From contig NZ_JADIJK010000007.1 in NCBI RefSeq assembly GCF_017355205.1, positions 62,001 to 126,000 on the forward strand: 64,000 bases of DNA. Reading direction: 5' to 3'. Positions 41,820 to 49,507 of the stretch are shown one piece after another. How positions within the stretch are numbered: the stretch's first letter is position 1; each line of letters starts with the position of its first letter. Origin of the DNA: Bacillus sp. SD088. GTDB lineage: Bacteria > Bacillota > Bacilli > Bacillales > Bacillaceae_C. Under the pieces are notes generated by a model. It made no database searches and was not told where the DNA came from. It saw only the letters and a list, made by a program, of their open reading frames with translations. The translations under genes and the position numbers were made by a program.

Positions 41820-42575
41820 TTAATCGAGAACTTTTATTTTAACAGAACGGACACCAAACTTAGTGGCATCTGATTTAGCTGGCATAAATAGGTCAATCTT
41901 CTTTCCTTTAATGGCACCGCCCGTATCGCCTGCGACAGCCGTTCCATATCCTTCAACCTGTACCTTTGATCCTAATGGAATGACTTTTGGATCTACAGCG
42001 ATGACTTTTTGGTCTGGATTTTTCTTCAGATCGATTCCTGTTGCAGTAACACCTGAACAACCATCGCAAGAAGCTGTATAGGCTGTAGCTGTAACTGTCA
42101 TTTCTTTTCCAGCGGGCTCGTTATCAGCCTGCACCGGTTCAGATTTCTCAGATTGAGTAGAAACATCCTTTTCCTCTTTTTGTTGAGGATTATTATTTTC
42201 TTCTACCTTATTATTCCCTTGTATGTGAAGTTCTTGTCCCGGATGAATTGTATCTCCATCAAGTTTATTCCACTTTTTTAATTGCTTAACCGTTACATTA
42301 TAGGTGCTAGCAATGTCCCAAAGAGAATCTCCAGCTTTTACTGTATATATTTCTTCTGCTTCTTGAGCATCTAATGCTAATGTTTGATTAGGTAGAATAA
42401 TATCGGATGATAAATTATTTAGCTCTTTTAAATGATCGACTGTTGTCCCTTCATTATCTGAGATACTCCATAAGCTGTCACCCTCTTGGACTTTGTATGT
42501 AGCCGCAGAAACACTATTGACTCCAATGGTTGTTACGGTAATGGCGGCTGCCATAGCGATTAAAGACTTTTTCAT
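41820..42575 (-). CDS. Secreted cell wall protein with two LysM and a 3D domain (YocH-like)
   Basis: 251 residues: signal peptide (KKSLIAMAAAITVTTIGVNS), LysM 1 (YKVQEGDSLWSISDNEGTTV), LysM 2 (YTVKAGDSLWDIASTYNVTV), a polar linker (about 125-160), and a 3D domain with VTATAYTASCDGCSGVTATG and DTGGAIKGKKIDLFMP, which carries the three aspartates that name the domain. This is the layout of B. subtilis YocH, a peptidoglycan hydrolase. ATG 42575 follows AAGGAGG. Unlike the LysM-3D gene at 10.3 kb, all parts are intact. Confidence 0.92.
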   Translation of the reverse strand: MKKSLIAMAAAITVTTIGVNSVSAATYKVQEGDSLWSISDNEGTTVDHLKELNNLSSDIILPNQTLALDAQEAEEIYTVKAGDSLWDIASTYNVTVKQLKKWNKLDGDTIHPGQELHIQGNNKVEENNNPQQKEEKDVSTQSEKSEPVQADNEPAGKEMTVTATAYTASCDGCSGVTATGIDLKKNPDQKVIAVDPKVIPLGSKVQVEGYGTAVAGDTGGAIKGKKIDLFMPAKSDATKFGVRSVKIKVLD

Positions 42576-42813
42576 ATTTATATCCTCCTTTTTGTTAGCC
42601 CAAATCGAACCAACATGTCTTATCCTAACAGAGGAGTATAACAAGACAATAACAAACCAATGTTCATTTCTTTACAATCCTATTTCAGTTCTCGAAAGTA
42701 GTTTATTTATTAAAAATAGTGGTAGCACATTTCCATTATTTGTTGCCCAAACAATTTTCATGCCGACACAAACCAATCCATTTGAACGTAAAATAGGATA
42801 AGGAGGGATCATC

Positions 42814-43029
42814 ATGACTTTTCTGAATAGTAAAATCCCCATATACTTTGCTAGTATATTTGCTGGTTTTGCTGTAATTGGTCTATTGTTTGTCCCGAAT
42901 GTATCAGACATGCTTGGACCAGTAGCGGGGATTCTAATGACCATGTCCGTAATCTTGATCTTACTTTTCGCAGCCGCCATTATATTAAAAGGACTATTTA
43001 CCTTGTTTAGTTCTTTTATTAAACAATAA
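42814..43029 (+). CDS. Small two-helix membrane protein
   Basis: 71 residues, with hydrophobic segments IYFASIFAGFAVIGLLFV and GILMTMSVILILLFAAAII, and short polar ends. No family recognised. AGGAGGG stands at the correct distance before the ATG, which supports real translation. A family A repeat starts about 8 bases after its stop codon. Confidence 0.7.
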   Translation: MTFLNSKIPIYFASIFAGFAVIGLLFVPNVSDMLGPVAGILMTMSVILILLFAAAIILKGLFTLFSSFIKQ

Positions 43030-43036
43030 TTAAGAA

Positions 43037-43292
43037 TAAAAGCGCAAGCACCCGCATATCGGCGACAAGCAAATGTTTCTGGACCTATGAAGGAGCTTTT
43101 CCCCTTCATAGGTCCAGGGTTATTTAGTGGAACATCGGCTAAGGCTAAGGTCACGACATCCTACATCCTGTCGGCAGACTCAAACGCGACGTCCTGTCGC
43201 TTCGTCTGCACCAGTACATCCTGTACTTCGCAGCGCCGATGGACTCGCATCCTGCGAGCCTTTCGAGGCTAGGAGCTGGAGCTTGATGTCAA
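43037..43292 (+). repeat. Repeat family A, copy 3 (fullest)
   Basis: Order: AAAAGCGCAAGCACC; GGCGACAAGCAAATGTTT; a perfect 15-bp hairpin CTGGACCTATGAAGG (43079-43093) / CCTTCATAGGTCCAG (43103-43117); GGTTATTTAGTGG; a TCGGCAGACTCAAACGCGAC block; the 68-base block shared exactly with copy 2 (43186-43253); and TTTCGAGGCTAGGAGCTGGAG. It contains short plus-strand frames that are not genes. Confidence 0.82.
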
Positions 43293-43346
43293 ACTGCAAG
43301 CTAATTACTCTATAAATGCAACATTTCATAGTTTCCTAACGCATAA

Positions 43347-43393
43347 AAAATCCGCTTTGCATTTATTTTTCTGATGCAAAGCGGATTTTCTTT
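43347..43393 (+). terminator. Strong hairpin after repeat copy 3
   Basis: AAAATCCGCTTTGCAT (43347-43362) and ATGCAAAGCGGATTTT (43374-43389) are perfectly complementary over 16 bp and are followed by CTTTT. Likely terminator for the small membrane protein transcript that includes the repeat. Confidence 0.82.
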
Positions 43394-43398
43394 TATCC

Positions 43399-43604
43399 CG
43401 CCTTAACGGGCAGTAATACTCCCACCTCTAGACTTTAGAGAATACGGAGAAACATTGGGCGTGGGGATAAATTGCCCGTAAAGGCCCGATTGGTTCAGGC
43501 CAACAGGAGGTTGGTCACAAAGGCATTATTGCAACAGGATGTTGCGACCTTAGCCTTTGATTCTCTAAAATCAGCGGGGATGGAAGGAACCCCACTGATT
43601 GAAG
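43399..43604 (+). ncRNA. Highly structured RNA-like element
   Basis: Pairings seen: GCCTTAACGGGCA with TGCCCGTAAAGGC (about 43400-43485, one mismatch) closing a CCCAC/GTGGG helix; GGCCAAC-AGGAG-GTTGGTC; CAAAGGC with GCCTTTG enclosing GCAAC-AGGAT-GTTGC; ATCAG-C-GGGG with CCCC-A-CTGAT at the 3' end; and a long-range match of TTTAGAGAAT (about 43434-43443) with ATTCTCTAAA (about 43560-43569). No frame through it codes for protein. The layout resembles the structured ends of IS200/IS605-type elements with guide-like RNAs, but no transposase or TnpB/IscB gene is attached. Strand of expression uncertain. Confidence 0.55.
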
Positions 43605-43611
43605 TTTCACT

Positions 43612-43803
43612 TTATTTTTGCGGTTGCTTTTTTATATTTCGATAGAGCAAAACATTGACAGCTACCGCTGCTATGCAAATGATCAAAATTAGGACTCCAA
43701 AAAAATAATACGAGAGTTGGAAAGCAAAAAATGAAAAGACAAATAAGCTTAAAGTGATAAACCAAGCAAAAATCAAGGTTGCTACATAATATGTCTTCTC
43801 CAA
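43612..43803 (-). CDS. Small two-helix membrane protein
   Basis: 63 residues: two hydrophobic segments (VATLIFAWFITLSLFVFSFF and YFFGVLILIICIAAVAVNVL) and a basic tail (YRNIKKQPQK). Start is TTG with AAGGTGG upstream. No family recognised. It lies between the structured element and a family B repeat. Confidence 0.55.
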   Translation of the reverse strand: MEKTYYVATLIFAWFITLSLFVFSFFAFQLSYYFFGVLILIICIAAVAVNVLLYRNIKKQPQK

Positions 43804-43825
43804 TCAGGTCACCACCTTAAAGTAC

Positions 43826-43985
43826 GGTTCAAAAAGGCGGGTAAAAAGGGCGGAGTCAGCTAAGGTCGCAGACTTTCGCCGTACAGGATATGGTGACTTC
43901 GACGTTGTCCATAGAATGTGTTGGTCCTTAGTCGAAGATCTCTTACCCTCGCCGTGTCTTTTTTTACCGGAATTTTTTGAACATC
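43826..43985 (+). repeat. Repeat family B, copy 2, with terminal inverted repeats
   Basis: The ends are inverted: GGTTCAAAAA ... GGTAAAAA at the left and TTTTTTACC ... TTTTTTGAACATCC at the right. Inside, CTTCGAC and GTCGAAG form a further stem. The right half shares TAGTCGAAGATC, GTGTCTT and TTTTTGAACAT with copy 1 at 32.6 kb, and the middle matches copy 3 in the acnA trailer. Size and ends are those of a small non-autonomous mobile element. The remainder of the gap to yneK holds only its promoter. Confidence 0.6.
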
Positions 43986-44131
43986 CTCTTAAATCTTATT
44001 TTACGTTTCTCATGATTTAAAGATCAAGTAGAATTAAGAATTTATTTCGACAAACGTCCTAAGTGCTTGTTTTTATAATTTTATATTCGCTATAATAACT
44101 AGAGTACTGTATGTTATATAGGGGTGAAAAC

Positions 44132-44557
44132 ATGCTTCACGGTTGGTTTTTATGGCTTATACTTTTATGGGTTGTGTTCCTAATCACTTTTATGGGGATA
44201 GGCGGGTTTTTTATGTTTAGAAAGTTCCTCAAACGCCTGCCTAAGGAAGATGGAAAATCAGACATGGATTGGGAAGAATATTTTGTTAAAAAGACTAAAA
44301 AACTATGGACACCAGATAAAAGGGCTTTACTCGATGAATTAGTCAGTCCTGTACCCGAATTATTCCGCGATATTGCTAGACAAAAAATTGCTGGGAAAAT
44401 CGGAGAACTGGCTTTACAAGAAAAGGTAAAAAAGATCGATTTAGATGTATTGATAAGAGGGTATATCGTCGCTACGCCTAAACGTGATCATAAATTTTTA
44501 AGAAAAAAGCTAGAGGAATTAAATATCGATGTTTCTCCTTATGAACATCTTTTTTAG
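44132..44557 (+). CDS. yneK: DUF2621 family membrane protein YneK
   Basis: 141 residues: one N-terminal membrane helix (HGWFLWLILLWVVFLITFMG), then a cytosolic part with DWEEYFVKKTKKLWTPDKRA, LIRGYIVATPKRDHKFLRKK, matching YneK of B. subtilis. Function unknown. ATG 44132 after AGGGGTGAAAAC; the longer frame from 44111 would place the binding site inside the gene. Converges on ccdA, which lies close in B. subtilis as well. Confidence 0.88.
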   Translation: MLHGWFLWLILLWVVFLITFMGIGGFFMFRKFLKRLPKEDGKSDMDWEEYFVKKTKKLWTPDKRALLDELVSPVPELFRDIARQKIAGKIGELALQEKVKKIDLDVLIRGYIVATPKRDHKFLRKKLEELNIDVSPYEHLF

Positions 44558-44581
44558 AAAAGCTGTTCTTCCGAGGACGAA

Positions 44582-44618
44582 AAAATAGGTTTGAATCTAT
44601 CTGATTCAAACCTATTTT
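44582..44618 (+). terminator. Bidirectional terminator between yneK and ccdA
   Basis: AAAATAGGTTTGAAT and ATTCAAACCTATTTT, a perfect 15-bp stem with a 7-base loop; T-runs on both sides serve both converging genes. Confidence 0.9.
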
Positions 44619-44642
44619 CATATCTCACTTTTCTTTATCCAT

Positions 44643-45353
44643 TTAAAAACCCATAAAATCGCCAAATAGCAACTGAAAAATACCGATAATAAAAGTCAAA
44701 CCATCAAAGAAAAGCAAGATCCCAACTAAAATCATGATGATTCCGCCAATTTTCATGATTTTTACATTATGTTTGCGAATCCAGTTCATTCGACCAATAA
44801 AGAAGGAGAGAATGAAGAAGGGAATGGCAAAACCTAATGTATAGGCGATCATATAAATCACACCTGCTCCCGGATTCGAAGCAATCAATCCCAATACAAC
44901 CATCAAAATGGGGCCTGTACAAGGTGTCCAGCCAGCTGCAAACGCCATTCCAATTAAGGTAGAGCCGAGGTAACCTGCTGGGCGATTCTTAAATTCAAAA
45001 CGTCTTTCTTTCATTATAAAATCAAAAGAAATGACCCCTGTAATCACCAAACCAAAGAACACAATAAATATTGAGCCAATTCTTCTAATTAGATCCTGGT
45101 ACTGTATGAAAAAGTGACCTATAAACGTAGTACTGAACCCAAGGACAATGAAAATAATGGAAAAACCTAATAAGAAAAAAAGCGTATGTAACATGCTTCT
45201 GCGCTTGAACATCGCATTCTCACTTTTTATTTCACTAACAGACATTCCTGTAATATACGATAAAAAGGCGGGATATAGAGGGAGACAGCATGGTGAAATA
45301 AAGCTCAAAAACCCCGCCCCAAAAGCCAAGAATAAATTAATATCGCCAGACAT
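44643..45353 (-). CDS. ccdA: Cytochrome c biogenesis protein CcdA
   Basis: Membrane protein that carries electrons from cytosolic thioredoxin across the membrane to thiol-disulfide proteins used in cytochrome c maturation and spore formation. 236 residues, six membrane helices. The redox cysteines are in FISPCCLPLYPAFLSYITG and GWTPCTGPILMVVLG. ATG 45353 lies 9 bases after TAGGAG; a TTG at 45362 has no space for a binding site. The B. subtilis neighbours yneI and yneJ are not between this gene and yneK. Confidence 0.93.
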   Translation of the reverse strand: MSGDINLFLAFGAGFLSFISPCCLPLYPAFLSYITGMSVSEIKSENAMFKRRSMLHTLFFLLGFSIIFIVLGFSTTFIGHFFIQYQDLIRRIGSIFIVFFGLVITGVISFDFIMKERRFEFKNRPAGYLGSTLIGMAFAAGWTPCTGPILMVVLGLIASNPGAGVIYMIAYTLGFAIPFFILSFFIGRMNWIRKHNVKIMKIGGIIMILVGILLFFDGLTFIIGIFQLLFGDFMGF

Positions 45354-45517
45354 AACATGCAACTCCTACATTGATTTGATTCCATTCTAACAAATATTTA
45401 ATCCTATAGGCACCTAGATGCTGTCATCACGGCAACAAAAATAGTGATTCGTTACAAACTGATGAACATTTCACAATTAAAAGGGTTTGGAATGCTGTCT
45501 TATTATAAAGGTTACTT

Positions 45518-46303
45518 TTATATTATACGTGTCATTTCAGATTTAATGTTACTATCTCCCCATTCACCCAATCTTTGTACTAGATTTTTTTCAATCTCTT
45601 CATCTAAAACCAATTGTTCAGATGAAAATGGTGCTAGCTGTTCATTATGACCGATCATAATGGAGTGCAGCGCATGTTGAAACATCGTAATATCATTGGC
45701 GTCATTTCCAAATGCTATATATTCTCCCTCTTTAACACCTAGTTGTTGCAATCCGCTCCATTTATCTATGCCCTTTGGACTAATGTCTAAAATTCCTTCA
45801 TTTCCGTGAGCATGGACGACAACGTCTATATTTTCCAGCTGCTCTTCAACAGCTTTCATATTATTAGCAGTAAGCATTAGTATTTTCACAATTGGTTGTA
45901 ATTGCTCTAATTTAACTTTTTTAGCCCGTCTTTGCGGATCAAGATTATTTAAAATCGGATGATCTGCGGGCCCAGTATAGGCATAATCCCAATCACTATC
46001 GATTAAATAGGTTACATTATACTTTTTTAATAACTGCGTAACTCTTACAATTGTTTGATCTTCAAAACAAATCGTTGAAATTATTTCCCCTTTATTTGCC
46101 ACGATTGCTCCATTTCCACCAATCATTGGATAATGATGGAACCTCTCATGTAAGACTGGAAGCAAATCTCGTATTGGTCTAGCTGAAGCCAATATGATTT
46201 CATGTCCCATCCCAACTAATTTTTCTAAGGAACTTAATAACCTTTCCGAAACTGGCTGCCCTTTAAAACAAATAGTTCCATCTAAATCAAACACAAATTT
46301 CAT
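45518..46303 (-). CDS. HAD superfamily phosphatase, Cof type
   Basis: 261 residues. HAD motifs: FDLDGTICFKG (motif I with both aspartates), ILASARP (motif II Ser region), and the C-terminal KGIDKWSGLQQL with AFGNDANDITMFQHA (motifs III and IV). The C2 cap between motifs II and III is typical of Cof-type hydrolases, which dephosphorylate sugar phosphates, nucleotides or PLP. Substrate unknown. ATG 46303 with AGGAG upstream. Divergent from the Crp/Fnr regulator gene. Confidence 0.9.
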   Translation of the reverse strand: MKFVFDLDGTICFKGQPVSERLLSSLEKLVGMGHEIILASARPIRDLLPVLHERFHHYPMIGGNGAIVANKGEIISTICFEDQTIVRVTQLLKKYNVTYLIDSDWDYAYTGPADHPILNNLDPQRRAKKVKLEQLQPIVKILMLTANNMKAVEEQLENIDVVVHAHGNEGILDISPKGIDKWSGLQQLGVKEGEYIAFGNDANDITMFQHALHSIMIGHNEQLAPFSSEQLVLDEEIEKNLVQRLGEWGDSNIKSEMTRII

Positions 46304-46365
46304 TATGTAACACTCCTGCAACTTTTTATTTATACCTATCATATCAGCTTAGTTTATAATAAAAA

Positions 46366-46377
46366 GGACATATGTCC
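46366..46377. promoter_or_regulatory. Palindrome at the Crp/Fnr regulator promoter
   Basis: GGACATATGTCC is a perfect 12-base palindrome just downstream of a TATAAT-like hexamer and upstream of the ribosome binding site. It may be an operator for the regulator that follows. Short, so chance cannot be excluded. Confidence 0.4.
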
Positions 46378-46393
46378 CAAAAGGAGTTTTTTT

Positions 46394-47092
46394 ATGAAGT
46401 TTATTCATAATAAACAAAAGCTGGAAACGAAGTTACAAGAATTTCAGATTGAGCAAATATTTAATGCAGCAAAGCCACTTCCGTTTACGCTTCAGCAATA
46501 TGATCCAGATGAAATTATTTTACTAGAAGGAAGTGAGCTGGAATCATTATTGTTTTTAGTAGAAGGAAACGTAAAAATCACTTCAAGCATCGAAACTGGA
46601 AAATCACTTTTACTACGATTTGCACAACCCTTCTCTATTATTGGTGATATTGAACTAATTCAAGAAGTTCCCGTTCAATCACAAGTTAAAGCAGTGAATA
46701 CATGCTTATTCATCGGATTACCCGTTCATTATATTAAACAATTTGAGATGAAAAATCCAAATTTTTTGCGAACATTATTAGAACATGTAAGCTATAAGCT
46801 GCAAACTTGTACAACAGCTTCCCGTGTCAATTTATTGGCCACGGTGGAAAGTAAATTTGCCAGTTACCTCTTATCAACCTTATCAGTTGAATCTAAGCAT
46901 AGATTTGGTAAAGAAATACAAACTTCAAATATTAAAGAAATTGCAGATTTACTTGGGACAACCTATAGACATCTAAATCGTGTCATTCAATCACTAATAC
47001 AAAAGAACATGATTGAAAAAGACAAGGATTTTATTCGAATAGTAGATTGGTCTAGTTTAGAAAAATTGTCTAACGGAATTCGTTATAAATAA
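46394..47092 (+). CDS. Crp/Fnr family transcriptional regulator
   Basis: 232 residues: cyclic-nucleotide-binding-like beta barrel (about 30-125; YDPDEIILLEGSELESLLFL, VEGNVKITSSIETGKSLLLR), a long helix, and a C-terminal winged helix (ASYLLSTL through IKEIADLLGTTYRHLNRVIQ). It lacks the N-terminal cysteine cluster of Fnr. Closest in style to YeiL of B. subtilis, a regulator of starvation response, but this is by general pattern only. AAGGAG precedes the ATG. Effector unknown. Confidence 0.85.
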   Translation: MKFIHNKQKLETKLQEFQIEQIFNAAKPLPFTLQQYDPDEIILLEGSELESLLFLVEGNVKITSSIETGKSLLLRFAQPFSIIGDIELIQEVPVQSQVKAVNTCLFIGLPVHYIKQFEMKNPNFLRTLLEHVSYKLQTCTTASRVNLLATVESKFASYLLSTLSVESKHRFGKEIQTSNIKEIADLLGTTYRHLNRVIQSLIQKNMIEKDKDFIRIVDWSSLEKLSNGIRYK

Positions 47093-47289
47093 AAATCTTG
47101 TCTTTAATTTGTTGAATATTAACGAATGAAGTTTCTTTAAAATATAAAAAACACTTTTCACTTCAAAATACAGTGGAAAGAGATATAGTATTGGAATACC
47201 GCAATTGGAATATCCTCTTTAATGGTAATAAAAACACATCCATTTATTGACATTTAATTCCTATATGCTATCTTTTTCTTATATAAGGA

Positions 47290-47399
47290 AACTTGACACA
47301 GTAACTGACGACATTTGTGGAAAAGACCACAAGGAAGCTGTGTTTTATATGGTCGGGTCGTCTGGGCAGAGATAAGGATATCATCCTTATCTCTTTTTT
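47290..47399 (+). promoter_or_regulatory. ZTP riboswitch (pfl motif) with terminator, folD leader
   Basis: The leader carries the conserved pieces of the pfl RNA: ACACAG/CTGTGT closing helix, AACTGACGA, GTGG-AAAAGA-CCAC, AGGAAGC, and the 3' GTCGTCTGGGC. It is followed by a terminator AGAGATAAGGAT / ATCCTTATCTCT and TTTTTT (47368-47399). pfl RNAs bind the purine intermediate ZTP/ZMP, which builds up when 10-formyl-tetrahydrofolate is short, and switch on one-carbon genes such as folD. A promoter TTGACA (47247-47252), 16 bases, TATCTT lies upstream. Confidence 0.85.
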
Positions 47400-47425
47400 A
47401 TTACATTTGAGGAGGAGTTATTATT

Positions 47426-48262
47426 ATGGAGAAAATCATTATGGATGGGAATGTCGTAGCTAAAGAAATAAAAGAACACTTGAAAGAACGAATTGAATCA
47501 TTAATAAACAATGGTATCATACCTTGCCTTGCAACAATTTTGGTTGGGAATAATCCAGCTTCAGAGACATATGTAAGAATGAAAGGCAATGCGTGTAAAA
47601 GAATAGGTATAAAGTCCATTCGTGTTGATTTGCCCGAAGAAACAGAAACAATAGAGTTAGTAAAAACGATTCAAGAATTAAATAATGATCATTCCGTTCA
47701 TGGCATTCTTTTGCAGCATCCAGTCCCAGCGCATATTGATGAGCGGCTTGCTTTTGAAGCAATTGATATTCGAAAAGACGTAGATGGTGTTACAAGTAGA
47801 GGATACGGTCAGACAGCATTAGGGTTTGGGGAATATCCTTCCTGTACTCCAGCTGCAATTATGAAAATATTAGAATATTATCAGATACAAATTGATGGTA
47901 AACATGCTGTAGTAGTTGGGAGAAGCCCAATCCTAGGGAAACCTATTTCAGCGTTACTTCTTAATGAAAATGCAACCGTTACTACCTGCCATTCAAGAAC
48001 TTCCAATTTACCTGACATTGTAAAACAAGCAGATATCGTCGTTGCAGCGGTAGGGAAACCTAAGTTTATTCAAGGAAGTTGGTTAAAGAAGGGGGCAATC
48101 GTTTTAGATGCAGGTTATAACAAAGGGAATGTCGGGGATATTGATTATAATACTTGTTATGAAGTTGCCAGCGCCATAACCCCTGTTCCAGGTGGTATTG
48201 GTCCTGTAACAATTGCTACATTGATGAAGCATACTGTTGAATCGGCGGAAAAAGCATTATAA
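47426..48262 (+). CDS. folD: Methylenetetrahydrofolate dehydrogenase/cyclohydrolase
   Basis: Converts 5,10-methylene-THF to 10-formyl-THF, with NADP. 278 residues: ILVGNNPASETYVRMKGNAC with the catalytic lysine region YVRMK shifted to the usual place, VHGILLQHPVP, DVDGVT, and the cofactor loop VVVGRSPILGKPISALL, ending PVPGGIGPVTIATLMKHTVE. GAGGAGGAG before the ATG. The gene sits behind a ZTP riboswitch, which links its expression to purine and folate state. In B. subtilis folD is elsewhere, so this location is a difference. Confidence 0.95.
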   Translation: MEKIIMDGNVVAKEIKEHLKERIESLINNGIIPCLATILVGNNPASETYVRMKGNACKRIGIKSIRVDLPEETETIELVKTIQELNNDHSVHGILLQHPVPAHIDERLAFEAIDIRKDVDGVTSRGYGQTALGFGEYPSCTPAAIMKILEYYQIQIDGKHAVVVGRSPILGKPISALLLNENATVTTCHSRTSNLPDIVKQADIVVAAVGKPKFIQGSWLKKGAIVLDAGYNKGNVGDIDYNTCYEVASAITPVPGGIGPVTIATLMKHTVESAEKAL

Positions 48263-48294
48263 ATAGTGGGCAATTAGTTGGGAGCAGGATATCG

Positions 48295-48414
48295 TTAGAA
48301 TGTCGCAAATGGAATATGCGATCTCGTATAGACAAAATCTCGGTCAGTCCCGTACACTGCATAAGGAGGCTCATTAGCCGCCAGCATCTTCCATTTGCGT
48401 GTATCCCTTGGCAT
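48295..48414 (-). CDS. Possible small ORF of unknown function
   Basis: On the minus strand an ATG at 48414 opens 39 codons beginning MPRDTRKWKMLAANEPPYAV and continuing YGTDRDFVYTRSHIPFATF to a TAA. An in-frame GTG at 48447 would give 50. The composition is protein-like, unusual for a random AT-rich frame. There is no convincing ribosome binding site, so it may be a gene tail rather than a gene. Its ends (CGCAAATGGA 48304-48313; TCCATTTGCG 48390-48399) are complementary, so a structured element is the other reading. Confidence 0.4.
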   Translation of the reverse strand: MPRDTRKWKMLAANEPPYAVYGTDRDFVYTRSHIPFATF

Positions 48415-48449
48415 TGATTGGTTTTCGATTAAGGCTTTTAAAAGCACAA

Positions 48450-48480
48450 AAACCACTTTTTCTGTTAGAAAAAGTGGTTT
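48450..48480 (+). terminator. Hairpin downstream of folD
   Basis: AAACCACTTTTTC and GAAAAAGTGGTTT, 13-bp perfect stem, 5-base loop. The following GAGAAAAATT is not a T-run, so it may act on the minus strand (TTTTTGTG) or as a 3' stabilising structure. Confidence 0.6.
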
Positions 48481-48557
48481 GAGAAAAATTAATCAAACAG
48501 CTATGTTAAGCGAATGAACAAGTTCCTAAATTGTTAGAAGCGTTGTTGTACCAATGG

Positions 48558-48776
48558 TTACTTATCCATCTGTTTATTCATTGCATTCATCATTTGATTG
48601 ATTTTCTTTTGGGATGGTTTCATTCCCATTTGCATCATCATCATTTTTAGCATTTGTTCATTGATTGGTGGATTTTTCTTTAAATAATCCATCATATATT
48701 TTCGGGCTATGAAAAAGCCTAGGGCTAGTCCTGCTAGGAGACATAAAAAACCCGTTAGTCCAAATTGCCACCACAT
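48558..48776 (-). CDS. yneF: YneF family (UPF0154) membrane protein
   Basis: 72 residues: one N-terminal membrane helix ([20 protein letters not shown]) and a methionine-rich helical tail ([20 protein letters not shown]). Matches YneF of B. subtilis in sequence style and position next to sirA. Function unknown. GGAGGATCACT precedes the ATG. Confidence 0.9.
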   Translation of the reverse strand: MWWQFGLTGFLCLLAGLALGFFIARKYMMDYLKKNPPINEQMLKMMMMQMGMKPSQKKINQMMNAMNKQMDK

Positions 48777-48850
48777 AGTGATCCTCCTTCAAGTTGTCTA
48801 TCATTCAGTTTACTAAATCCTTGATTATTATACAATAATGGCCGACGATT

Positions 48851-49288
48851 TCATACATATTTTCTTTCTTTAATTGGCTTTACCCAGCCATAATGGTTAT
48901 GTTTCATATCCATGGCTAAAAATCTACCATCAAATTTACGTAATGCTTCGAAAAAACTAGACTCACTATCATATCCACCCCACGCTTTTAATTGTAAAAA
49001 GCGTTCTCCAATCGATAATTCTGCTCCATCATTTTTATAGTTAGATTCCTTACAGTATGTTTTTCCGTTAATAAAAAACTCTCTTTTTTCAACCTCATAT
49101 GATAAATGTTTATGCAGATCTAAATAAGGCAATGGTCTCGTTATGTAATTAATTTGTTTTCTAATAGTTTCTAATAATTCGCCATGCGACTGTTTTTCCG
49201 CTCTGAACAATTCGACAATTTTACTTTCTCGTCCATAGAAATACTCGGCAAATTCATCTTCTATTAAGTAAATCAAATAAATTCTCAT
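48851..49288 (-). CDS. sirA: Sporulation inhibitor of replication SirA
   Basis: 145 residues with the SirA opening IYLIYLIEDEFAEYFYGRES. In B. subtilis SirA (yneE) binds DnaA domain I and blocks new replication rounds once sporulation starts under Spo0A control. The rest (LPYLDLHKHLSYEVEKREFF; DMKHNHYGWVKPIKE) is family-specific. GAGGAGTGAAGGG before the ATG. Lies between tkt and yneF as in B. subtilis. No Spo0A box is clear upstream. Confidence 0.9.
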   Translation of the reverse strand: MRIYLIYLIEDEFAEYFYGRESKIVELFRAEKQSHGELLETIRKQINYITRPLPYLDLHKHLSYEVEKREFFINGKTYCKESNYKNDGAELSIGERFLQLKAWGGYDSESSFFEALRKFDGRFLAMDMKHNHYGWVKPIKERKYV

Positions 49289-49444
49289 GATCCCTTCACT
49301 CCTCAGCCTTATTTTACTCTATTATAGATGAGGTTTGATAAATTTTTTGTCTAATCTTGTTATATTCAGAAAAAACATTTAAATTTCAGCATTCCCTACA
49401 AGGTTTTCGAAGTCTAATAATACGAGTCAAATATATACTTTTCT

Positions 49445-49475
49445 TATAAAAAAAAGAGAGGGGTCCCCTCTCTTT
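49445..49475 (-). terminator. Terminator of tkt
   Basis: AAAGAGAGGGG and CCCCTCTCTTT around a single T, with eight T residues following on the minus strand. Confidence 0.88.
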
Positions 49476-49507
49476 CACCCATTTAGATCGTTACATACAT
49501 TTTACTA

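Noticed and set aside
43087-43315. Two plus-strand frames of about 60 codons
   Set aside because: They run through repeat family A copy 3; the arginine, serine and cysteine-rich translation comes from the repeat.
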